A DNA stretch of 31,396 nucleotides from UBA1723 sp045641625 (GTDB lineage Bacteria; Bacteroidota; Bacteroidia; Bacteroidales; Paludibacteraceae). This document shows positions 25,615-31,396 of the stretch, one piece after another. The stretch is taken from assembly GCA_045641625.1 (NCBI GenBank), contig JAZUHH010000034.1, positions 1 to 31,396 on the forward strand. Reading direction: 5' to 3'. A program made the translations under genes and the position numbers. The notes under the pieces are model-generated. The model saw only the letters and a program-made list of their open reading frames with translations. It ran no database searches and was not told where the DNA came from. How positions within the stretch are numbered: the stretch's first letter is position 1; each line of letters opens with the position of its first letter.

Positions 25615-25622
25615 CAAAATTA
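25615..25622 (-). promoter_or_regulatory. -7 element for dapA
   Basis: On the minus strand this reads TAATTTTG, matching TAnnTTTG, 32 bp before the dapA ATG. The -33 region is not a clear match. Confidence 0.5.
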
Positions 25623-25700
25623 CTCTTTTTATTCATTCCTTAGGATGAAAATTAGAAAAATTACCGAATTTTGACTATTTTCGCATCATATTTGAGTATG

Positions 25701-25774
25701 GGCCTCGTAGTTCAGCTGTATAGAATATCAGATTCCGGTTCTGAAGATCATGGGTTAGAATCCCATCGAGGTCA
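25701..25774 (+). tRNA. tRNA-Arg (anticodon CCG)
   Basis: A full cloverleaf can be drawn: a 7-bp acceptor stem (25701-25707 with the seven bases before the discriminator A25774, one G-T pair), and a 5-bp anticodon stem (25728-25732 with 25740-25744). The 7-nt loop has CCG at 25735-25737, and a T-arm has a 5-bp stem and a TTAGAAT loop. The anticodon CCG reads CGG (Arg). The 3' CCA is not encoded. It is a single tRNA transcribed divergently from dapA and followed by its own terminator. Confidence 0.93.
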
Positions 25775-25783
25775 CACAATCAG

Positions 25784-25824
25784 CCCTTAACCTGTCGGTT
25801 CAATTCTATAGGTTAAGGGTTTTT
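25784..25824 (+). terminator. Terminator after tRNA-Arg
   Basis: A 10-bp perfect stem (25784-25793 with 25810-25819) and a 16-nt loop are followed by T5. Confidence 0.88.
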
Positions 25825-25886
25825 GTTTGGACTGTTCGTAGTCCGGTTAGCAAACTCTTGATAACAAACATTAAAGATTATTAACC

Positions 25887-26510
25887 ATGAAACTCATTAT
25901 TACAGGCTGTACGGGATATGTGGGAGAGGGCGTGCTTCTCACAGCATTGGAGCGCAACGAGGTCGAGCATGTGCTAAGTATAAGTCGTCGCCCGTGTGGC
26001 ATCACCCATCCCAAGTTGGAGGAATATATATTGCCCGACCTGATGCAGCTGAAGTCAGGAGATGAGCGTTTGGCTGGATATGACGCTGTGCTGTTCTGCG
26101 CGGGCATGACAGGAGGTTTCCCATTTGACAAGTTCCGCATAATTTGTCAGGACATTCCTTTGCATCTCGCAAAGATACTGCCTGACCGCCAGAATATGAC
26201 ATATATTTTCGTGAGCGGAGAAGGTGCCGGAAAGGTCAAAAGAGATACAGAGAAGATGCTGTTTGCTATGGACTTCAAGGACTCGTACAGCTATCGCATG
26301 GGAATAATGAAGCCTATGGAGGCGCAAAGAAACAGCCCCAAGACAATAAAGATGTCAAACAGGTGGTACAAGGTCGCAAAGTTCTTCCATTTTGCTAATC
26401 CTATGGAGAACATCGGGCTCAGTATGATAGAGTGCGTGAAGAATGGCTATGACAAGAAACTTATCTGCATCAAGGATATTGATATTCTTGCTGAAAGGTT
26501 GAAGGGGTAG
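25887..26510 (+). CDS. Short NAD(P)-binding epimerase/oxidoreductase-like protein
   Basis: This 207-residue cytoplasmic protein begins MKLIITGCTGYVGEGVLL, a Rossmann TGxxGxxG nucleotide-binding motif at residues 7-14. It continues with a typical second strand (VLSISRRP) and AVLFCAGMT around residue 70. It is shorter than classical sugar epimerases (about 300) and lacks a clear YxxxK catalytic pair, though YSYRMGIMKP near 135 occupies the region. It resembles the small atypical NAD(P)-binding (NmrA or YbjT/HTATIP2-like) proteins. The substrate is unknown. It is a single-gene unit bounded by the tRNA terminator and its own terminator. Confidence 0.8.
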   Translation: MKLIITGCTGYVGEGVLLTALERNEVEHVLSISRRPCGITHPKLEEYILPDLMQLKSGDERLAGYDAVLFCAGMTGGFPFDKFRIICQDIPLHLAKILPDRQNMTYIFVSGEGAGKVKRDTEKMLFAMDFKDSYSYRMGIMKPMEAQRNSPKTIKMSNRWYKVAKFFHFANPMENIGLSMIECVKNGYDKKLICIKDIDILAERLKG

Positions 26511-26540
26511 TTGTCTGCTTGTCAAGATATTTGATAAAAG

Positions 26541-26571
26541 TCCCGACGGCTTTTGCTGTCGGGATTTTGTT
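26541..26571 (+). terminator. Terminator after the NAD(P)-binding protein gene
   Basis: A 10-bp stem (26541-26550 with 26555-26564, one G-T pair) and a TTTT loop are followed by T-rich sequence. Confidence 0.88.
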
Positions 26572-26914
26572 TTGTGGACAAGTTTGTACTTTTTTGTCTC
26601 CAGACGTTTTGCCTTTGTCATGCCAAAAGAAATTTCGGCTTCAGACAATACGAGGAAGCTTTTTATGTTCGTGTTTATTGTGTCAGTTAGTCAGCCAAAG
26701 AAAAAGACAAACGAATAATCGTGTGCGAGTTTTTTGGAAGCCTTTTCTGCGTTTGTCTTTTCCCTCAAGTTTTGTGTGCTGGACGTTACTTCGTTTGTGG
26801 TTTTGATTTTGGTTTTGTTTGTGGCCCTATGTGCAAACGGGAATCCTTTGTTTGTCTATGGATATAAATGCTTGATACAATCGTACTTGTTCTTCAGTTT
26901 TCTCTTTCATAGGC
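26572..26914 (+). other. Non-coding gap, T/G-rich on the plus strand
   Basis: About 340 bp without a convincing gene. The plus strand is markedly rich in T and G, with many TTTG and TTTTGT runs. This opens Phe/Leu/Cys-rich reading frames that look spurious. I see no strong hairpin or tandem repeat. Confidence 0.5.
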
Positions 26915-26945
26915 TTGCGTGTTCTACTTTTTTTGAGTATTTTTG
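26915..26945 (+). promoter_or_regulatory. Promoter of the HAD-namZ-GHL10 operon
   Basis: TTG at 26915-26917, a 20-bp spacer and TATTTTTG at 26938-26945 (exact TAnnTTTG) lie 52 bp before the ATG. Confidence 0.6.
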
Positions 26946-26997
26946 CGTTCAAATTCAACGGACCGCATAGGTCATAACAAACAAGGAACTTATTGGC

Positions 26998-27477
26998 ATG
27001 CTTTTGAAGGATCTAAATATCGGATCCCATTCCGTACTGCTTTTGGACAGGGATGGGGTAATAAACAAGCTCAGACATAAGGATTATGTGAAGGTGTGGG
27101 AGGAATTCGAGTTTCTGCCATGCGTCAAAGAGACCATTGCCAAATGGTCGGAGCAACTGAAGTACATTTTTGTCGTGACTAACCAAAGGGGAGTTTCCAA
27201 GGGCAAAATGACAGAGGAGGCTTTGATTGAGGTTCATCGCAGGATGGTCGAAGAGATCGAGAATGCGGGAGGCTTTATTACAAGGATCTACTATTGCACA
27301 GCCCTGACTGACGAGGATTACAATCGCAAGCCCAATCCAGGAATGTTCCACCAGATACAGAGGGACTATCCCGATGTTCAACAGTCTGATTGTGTGATGA
27401 TAGGGGATTCAAAGAGCGACGAGGATTTTGCAAAGAATTGTGGCATAGATTTTATATATTCGACAAATGAGGAGTAA
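26998..27477 (+). CDS. HAD-IIIA family phosphatase (GmhB-related)
   Basis: HAD phosphatases remove phosphate through an Asp nucleophile in the cytoplasm. The 159-residue product shows all four motifs: LLDRDGVIN (nucleophile and acid/base Asp), VVTNQRGVSKG, RKPNPGM, and IGDSKSDEDFAKNCG. The layout is closest to heptose-bisphosphate phosphatase GmhB and histidinol phosphatase. However, the zinc-binding CPH...C.C loop of GmhB is missing: only one Cys precedes RKPNPGM. The substrate is therefore uncertain. Its end overlaps the next gene by 11 bp, so the two are translationally coupled. That context makes a cell-wall sugar phosphate a reasonable guess. Confidence 0.85.
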   Translation: MLLKDLNIGSHSVLLLDRDGVINKLRHKDYVKVWEEFEFLPCVKETIAKWSEQLKYIFVVTNQRGVSKGKMTEEALIEVHRRMVEEIENAGGFITRIYYCTALTDEDYNRKPNPGMFHQIQRDYPDVQQSDCVMIGDSKSDEDFAKNCGIDFIYSTNEE

Positions 27478-28717
27478 GTTTTTCTTTACTATATTTTTCT
27501 TTGTGTTTGTTGCAATGGATGTTGTGACTGCAAAGTCTGAAGCTTCAAACGAAAGGGTATATACCGGAATTGAGGTCTTGAGGGAACAGAATTTCGAAAT
27601 CCTGAAGGGCAAACGTGTGGGGTTGCTCACGAACGCAACCGGTGTAGATGCGGAACTGAAGTCAACCATTGACATCCTTCACGAGTCGGAGAATGTTAAC
27701 CTTGTAGCATTGTTCGCTCCCGAGCATGGAGTCAGAGGCGACGTATATGCCGGAGGAACGGTGTCTTCCTCAAAGGATACTCGCACAGGTCTTCCTGTTC
27801 GCAGTCTGTACGGGAAAACCAAAAGACCTACTGCTGAGATGCTGAAGGATATTGATGTAATGGTGTATGACATTCAGGACATCGGTTCGCGCTCATATAC
27901 TTTCATTAGCTCTATGGGAAAGGTTATGGACGCATGCGGAGAATATGGCAAGGAGGTTGTTGTGCTTGACAGACCCAATCCCTTGGGAGGCAACAGAGTC
28001 GAGGGCCCTTTGGTAAGCGAAGGCTTTTTCTCGTTCATCAGCCAGTTTGCCATCCCATACATTTATGGCTTGACTTGCGGAGAGCTTGCAAATCTGCTAA
28101 ACGAGGAAGGACACATCAAGCACAAGTGCAAGGTTACTGTCGTTGAGATGAAGAACTGGAAAAGGGATATGAGTTTCGAGAATACAGGTCTTCCATGGGT
28201 ACTGACTTCCCCTGCGATTCCTACTTCTGACTCTCCGTATTTCTACCCGTTGTCCGGCATTGTCGGGGAACTGAATGCTTTGAGCATAGGAGTTGGATAT
28301 ACGTTGCCGTTCCAGACCTTTGCGGCACCTTGGATAAATGCTGATTCCTTGGCGATGAACATGAACTCGTTGAGGCTTGAAGGCATAAGGTTCAGACCTA
28401 TTGTCTATAAGCCGTTCTCTGCAATCTATGCGAACAAGGTTGTTGGTGGTGTCCAGGTGTATGTGACAGACAAGGTCAAGGCAAGGCTGACAGAGGTGCA
28501 GTTCCATGTTATTGCTGTACTCCAGAAAATGTATCCGGACAAAGACCTGTTCACTATTGGGAATCTGAAGTCAATAAAGACCATTGACAATGTCTGCGGC
28601 AATGCGGATGTACGCAAGGCTTTGCAGGAAGGAAACATTGACAAGGCCTTGTCTTTGTGGAGAAAAGACGAAGAGAGTTTTATCAAGTTGAGTAAAAAAT
28701 ATCACCTATATAAGTAA
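27467..28717 (+). CDS. namZ: Exo-beta-N-acetylmuramidase NamZ (DUF1343, GH171)
   Basis: NamZ releases single N-acetylmuramic acid residues from the ends of peptidoglycan glycan fragments; it has been described in Bacillus subtilis and Tannerella forsythia. The 416-residue product has a signal peptide (about residues 1-22) and the DUF1343 pattern: KRVGLLTNATGVD, LFAPEHGVRGD (Glu86 is probably the catalytic acid), YDIQDIGSRSYTF, VVLDRPNPLGG, and GLPWVLTSPAIPTSDSP. It should act in the periplasm or outside the cell. It overlaps the phosphatase gene by 11 bp and shares one base with the next gene (TAATG), so the three form one tight operon for cell-wall sugar turnover. Confidence 0.9.
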   Translation: MRSKFFFTIFFFVFVAMDVVTAKSEASNERVYTGIEVLREQNFEILKGKRVGLLTNATGVDAELKSTIDILHESENVNLVALFAPEHGVRGDVYAGGTVSSSKDTRTGLPVRSLYGKTKRPTAEMLKDIDVMVYDIQDIGSRSYTFISSMGKVMDACGEYGKEVVVLDRPNPLGGNRVEGPLVSEGFFSFISQFAIPYIYGLTCGELANLLNEEGHIKHKCKVTVVEMKNWKRDMSFENTGLPWVLTSPAIPTSDSPYFYPLSGIVGELNALSIGVGYTLPFQTFAAPWINADSLAMNMNSLRLEGIRFRPIVYKPFSAIYANKVVGGVQVYVTDKVKARLTEVQFHVIAVLQKMYPDKDLFTIGNLKSIKTIDNVCGNADVRKALQEGNIDKALSLWRKDEESFIKLSKKYHLYK

Positions 28718-30234
28718 TGAGACGCTTATTTTCTATATTAGTCCTATCATTTGTTTTGAGTTCACTTTTCGCCGACAATCTGGTGAAGAAAAGGGAGATG
28801 CGTGGTGCATGGATAGCTACTGTGGCAAACATAGACTGGCCGATAAACAGAACAAATGGCGAGGCTCAGCAGAAGGAACTTATAGAAATGTTGGACTCTC
28901 TTGCGGCATGCAGGATAAACGCAGTCTTTTTCCAGGTGCGACCTTGTGCGGATGCTCTATACGAGTCGGAGTTGGAGCCGTGGTCTTCCTATGTCTCTGG
29001 ACAGCAGGGCAAACAGCCTACACCATTCTACGATCCTCTGCAGATGATTGTAAAGGAGTGCCATGCGAGGTGTATGGAGGCTCATGCCTGGATAAACCCG
29101 TATCGAGTGACTAATGGTGAGAGCGAGGACAAGCTTTCGAAAAATCATATCTATTTCCAGCGACCAGAGATGTTCGTCAAGTATGGGGGAAAGATTTATT
29201 TTAATCCGGGACTCCAGGAGACAAGGGACTATCTTGCTACCGTTGTCATGGATATTGTGCTTCGCTATGATATAGACGGCATACATATGGATGACTATTT
29301 CTATCCCTACAAGGTTGCAGGTGCTGACTTCCCCGACTTGCAGACTTTCCGAGAGCATAATAGAGGCATTTATGACAGAAAGGCGTGGAGAAGGGACAAT
29401 GTGAACCTAGTTGTGGAGCATTTGTACAATTCAATTCACGCAGCCAAGCCTTGGGTGCAGTTCGGAGTAAGTCCGTTTGGAATATGGCGCAATGACTTTG
29501 ATGATTTGAGAGGTTCTGCCACAGTTACAACTTGTACCAATTATGACGAGCTTTCCGCTGACGTGCTGACTTGGCTTGAGAAAGGTTGGCTTGACTATTC
29601 TGCACCTCAGCTTTATTGGGAGATAGGAAAGCCTAACGTCGATTTCAAGATGCTTTCGGAGTGGTGGAGCAAATACACTTATGGACGAAACCTGTATGTT
29701 GGCCTTTACGCTTCAGGTCTTGCTGTAAAGAATGATCCGGCATGGAAGAAGCCTAACGAAGTGTCTCGCCAGATAACTTATTCACAAAGTAATCCCGAGA
29801 TTGACGGATATATATTCTACAGTGCGAAATATTTGAAGTCTAACACCCAGGGAATAGCTGACAGTCTTAGGAACATGCATTTCATGTATCCTGCGCTAAC
29901 TCCTGTTGTCTCAGCTCCGCAATCATCTCCTTCGACTTCTCCTAAGAATATTCGTGTCATTGCTGAGAATGGCAAGCAGATTCTAAGATGGATGCCTGTA
30001 GAAAAAAAAGGTGGACATGGAGTGTCCTATTATGTTGTCTATCTGTTCAAGGGAATTGATGGCGGTGACGATGCTAAGCCAAGCAGCATACTGAAAATCA
30101 CTCCAGACACCGAGATATGTCTGTCTGACTTTGACTTGTTGCCAGGAGATTATTCACTCCAGATTTCTTCGGTAAACCGATTTAAGCAGGAGAGTAAACT
30201 GAGCAAGAAGGTTAGGTACAAGGTAGCCTACTAG
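28717..30234 (+). CDS. GHL10-type glycoside hydrolase with C-terminal Fn3-like domain
   Basis: Exported protein of the glycosyl hydrolase-like 10 family (PF02638 type), related to enzymes thought to cut denuded peptidoglycan glycan strands or other polysaccharides. The 505-residue product has a signal peptide (residues 1-19, ending LFA). The TIM-barrel domain (about 25-390) shows REMRGAWIATVANIDWP, VFFQVRPCADALY, AHAWINPYR, DIDGIHMDDYFYPY, and QFGVSPFGIWR. An Fn3-like domain follows (about 408-505, PKNIRVIAENGKQILRW). It shares one base with namZ. Its TAG stop lies in a CTAG palindrome that also provides the stop of the convergent gene. Confidence 0.88.
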   Translation: MRRLFSILVLSFVLSSLFADNLVKKREMRGAWIATVANIDWPINRTNGEAQQKELIEMLDSLAACRINAVFFQVRPCADALYESELEPWSSYVSGQQGKQPTPFYDPLQMIVKECHARCMEAHAWINPYRVTNGESEDKLSKNHIYFQRPEMFVKYGGKIYFNPGLQETRDYLATVVMDIVLRYDIDGIHMDDYFYPYKVAGADFPDLQTFREHNRGIYDRKAWRRDNVNLVVEHLYNSIHAAKPWVQFGVSPFGIWRNDFDDLRGSATVTTCTNYDELSADVLTWLEKGWLDYSAPQLYWEIGKPNVDFKMLSEWWSKYTYGRNLYVGLYASGLAVKNDPAWKKPNEVSRQITYSQSNPEIDGYIFYSAKYLKSNTQGIADSLRNMHFMYPALTPVVSAPQSSPSTSPKNIRVIAENGKQILRWMPVEKKGGHGVSYYVVYLFKGIDGGDDAKPSSILKITPDTEICLSDFDLLPGDYSLQISSVNRFKQESKLSKKVRYKVAY

Positions 30235-30899
30235 TTAAGTATTTCCTGAATCTCCCTGATTGTTTTTTCCATATCTTCCGAACCTTGCTCGAAGCGTAAG
30301 GTTTGGAGCTTTGCGTCTATTAGCGATATGATGTTGTCTGTCGCTTTGCGAAGTGGCTCTGCATTGCATTTCTTGCTCATTTTGCGCTCTATCTCTCGTT
30401 TTTCTAGCAGAGATACAGCCTCGGCGTTCATGCGCTTCAGTTCGTTTATTTTGTCTCGTACGCCAAATGAGTCCACGATCTGGCAGATGTCTTTGCTTTC
30501 GCTTAACTTTACGAACTTGTTGACTGCCTCGTTCATCTCGTTCATTTTTAGGGCCAGTGTGTTAAGTCCGCATTCGTCGTAGATCTTCATTACTTTAGTT
30601 GCCTGTTTGGATTGTTCCTCGTTACCTGTTTTGATGAAGAAAGTCACACTTTTTTTTATAACAGTTCGGTACAGAGCCTGTTGTCTGTATAAATCCTTTA
30701 TTCGTTCAGTATGAAGGCTTTGTCTGCTTGCGAGCAGGCTATCCTTTTCGCAGGAAAGAACCTCGGTAAGCTTTAATGTGTAGGGGTAAAGTGTTTGAGC
30801 AAGCACAGAATCCTTGACTTTGGAGAGTATTTCCTCCGAAAGTCTGGCGTGTTCTTCGTTATTTGCAGCATAGAGTTTGCTGATCTGAAAAAGATTCAT
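30231..30899 (-). CDS. DUF6261-like protein
   Basis: This 222-residue protein has no signal peptide or membrane segment and looks mostly alpha-helical. The pattern suggests DUF6261, a Bacteroidales family of unknown function: ISKLYAANNEEHARLSEEIL at the start, then LHTERIKDLYRQQALYRTV near 65. Later come a Lys/Glu-rich middle, REIERKMSK near 170, and a helical end. The family call is from memory and moderate. It converges on the GHL10 gene with a shared stop and no terminator between. The nearest convincing promoter is about 290 bp upstream, so the mRNA may have a long leader. Confidence 0.7.
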   Translation of the reverse strand: MNLFQISKLYAANNEEHARLSEEILSKVKDSVLAQTLYPYTLKLTEVLSCEKDSLLASRQSLHTERIKDLYRQQALYRTVIKKSVTFFIKTGNEEQSKQATKVMKIYDECGLNTLALKMNEMNEAVNKFVKLSESKDICQIVDSFGVRDKINELKRMNAEAVSLLEKREIERKMSKKCNAEPLRKATDNIISLIDAKLQTLRFEQGSEDMEKTIREIQEILN

Positions 30900-31100
30900 C
30901 TTGTGCTTAATCGTTTTGGCAAAAAAAATTGTGTTGTCTTCTCACGAAGATATACACAATCGAAAAAAGTGATAAGTGATACAACTAATGGCTCGCCATT
31001 GCCAGACCTTTTAAGGTCCGCTTTACCTTTCCATGTAAAAGTTGTGAAAATAATAAGTTCCTCATTTTGAGAAGGGTTTGAACCTTTCTCGTAATTCTCG

Positions 31101-31169
31101 CTATATCATGAAGTAAGCGACAGTTCCGGCAATGAGTGATAATGATATTTCTATCTGCCCGACACTCAT
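31101..31169 (-). CDS. Possible 22-residue leader peptide or small membrane protein
   Basis: An open frame on the minus strand encodes a 22-residue product (MSVGQIEISL, then a hydrophobic SLIAGTVAYFMI). It starts 18 bp after a good Bacteroidetes -7 box. It is hydrophobic enough to span a membrane once or act as a leader peptide. Short frames arise by chance, and I have no homology evidence, so confidence is low. Confidence 0.2.
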   Translation of the reverse strand: MSVGQIEISLSLIAGTVAYFMI

Positions 31170-31186
31170 CTTCCCGTTTGTGCTTG

Positions 31187-31218
31187 CAAAGATAGTAAAT
31201 AATCATTTAGTGACAAAA
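31187..31218 (-). promoter_or_regulatory. Minus-strand promoter upstream of the DUF6261-like gene
   Basis: Read on the minus strand: TTTTG at 31218-31214, a 19-bp spacer, then TATCTTTG at 31194-31187. Both boxes and the spacing match the Bacteroidetes consensus. It would drive a transcript through 31180-30900 into the minus-strand gene. Confidence 0.7.
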
Positions 31219-31396
31219 TAATTTTAAGAAATTTTTATAAAATTATAATTTATTTATCGAAAATCTATTTTAAAATGTTCATCAAGTAAATATTTGAATG
31301 AAATAATATAATCAAATCGAATAGAAATATAATTTATATAAAGAAAAAATAATCTAAAATAAGTAGATATTTACATAGTAATAATTTATTTATATA
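31201..31396. other. Extremely AT-rich terminal segment
   Basis: By hand count 24 of 196 bases are G or C (about 12%), far below the rest of the window. No open frame, DnaA box, tandem repeat or strong hairpin is seen. It may be an upstream promoter region, a silenced or horizontally acquired boundary, or part of an element beyond the window. Confidence 0.6.

Noticed and set aside
26519..26970. Two Phe/Leu/Cys-rich open frames in the gap before the HAD gene
   Set aside because: One runs through a strong terminator hairpin and the other through the operon promoter. Their composition follows from T-rich DNA rather than selection.
30985..31206. 73-residue minus-strand open frame
   Set aside because: Its start lies upstream of the predicted transcription start, and the sequence is basic and low in order, with no recognisable domain.
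31201..31396. oriC in the AT-rich end
   Set aside because: It is AT-rich enough but has no DnaA boxes on either strand and no replication gene beside it.
1..31396. CRISPR arrays, insertion sequences, prophage or toxin-antitoxin genes
   Set aside because: No regularly spaced repeats, transposase motifs, integrase or phage structural genes were seen on reading through the window.

Overview
The window looks like chromosomal DNA of a Bacteroidales bacterium, of Prevotellaceae or Muribaculaceae type. Three things point there. Many genes are preceded by the Bacteroidetes promoter pair (TTTG near -33, TAnnTTTG near -7) and lack Shine-Dalgarno sites. There are type IX secretion components and cargo (a PorP/SprF protein, a type B C-terminal sorting domain, and a short type A-like tail). 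The core proteins (L13 beginning with DTLSYKT, S9, S2, EF-Ts, DnaA, DapA) are of Bacteroidales type. I see no insertion sequence, prophage or CRISPR array.

Layout. (1) 1-3,470: end of tpiA, then rplM-rpsI, rpsB and tsf, with strong hairpin terminators. The 430-bp gap before rplM holds an unexplained branched inverted repeat and an AU-rich hairpin in the L13 leader. (2) 3,558-7,746: a periplasmic amidase, an MCE/MlaD lipid-transport protein, dnaA and a small acidic pRiA4b ORF-3-like protein, closely spaced. (3) 7,814-12,710: envelope glycoconjugate genes: an LtaS/MdoB-like phosphoglycerol transferase, GtrA, a GtrB/DPM1-like glycosyltransferase, and a polyprenyl-phosphate sugar-1-phosphate transferase. 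(4) 12,741-16,874: a PorP/SprF outer-membrane protein followed by a 915-residue type B T9SS cargo protein with GC(D)-S repeats, a SprB-like repeat and a gliding-motility C-terminal domain. This is the most interesting locus. (5) 16,930-20,712: a small ABM monooxygenase, a DUF3781-like protein, a long RSH protein whose hydrolase half has lost its metal-site motifs, and TatD. (6) 20,784-24,607: a pectin methylesterase, an HD hydrolase and a CE1-type esterase. (7) 24,637-26,571: dapA on the minus strand, a solitary tRNA-Arg(CCG), and a short NAD(P)-binding protein. (8) 26,915-30,234: an overlapping three-gene operon (HAD phosphatase, NamZ/DUF1343 exo-muramidase, GHL10 glycoside hydrolase), probably for cell-wall sugar processing. 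(9) 30,231-31,396: a DUF6261-like gene on the minus strand, a good minus-strand promoter 300 bp upstream of it, and a very AT-rich end (about 12% GC by hand count).

How they work together: much of the window concerns the cell envelope: peptidoglycan cleavage, outer-membrane lipid handling, surface glycan assembly, and surface protein export. Housekeeping translation, replication initiation and stringent-response genes are interleaved. Family names come from motif recognition by eye; no database search was run.
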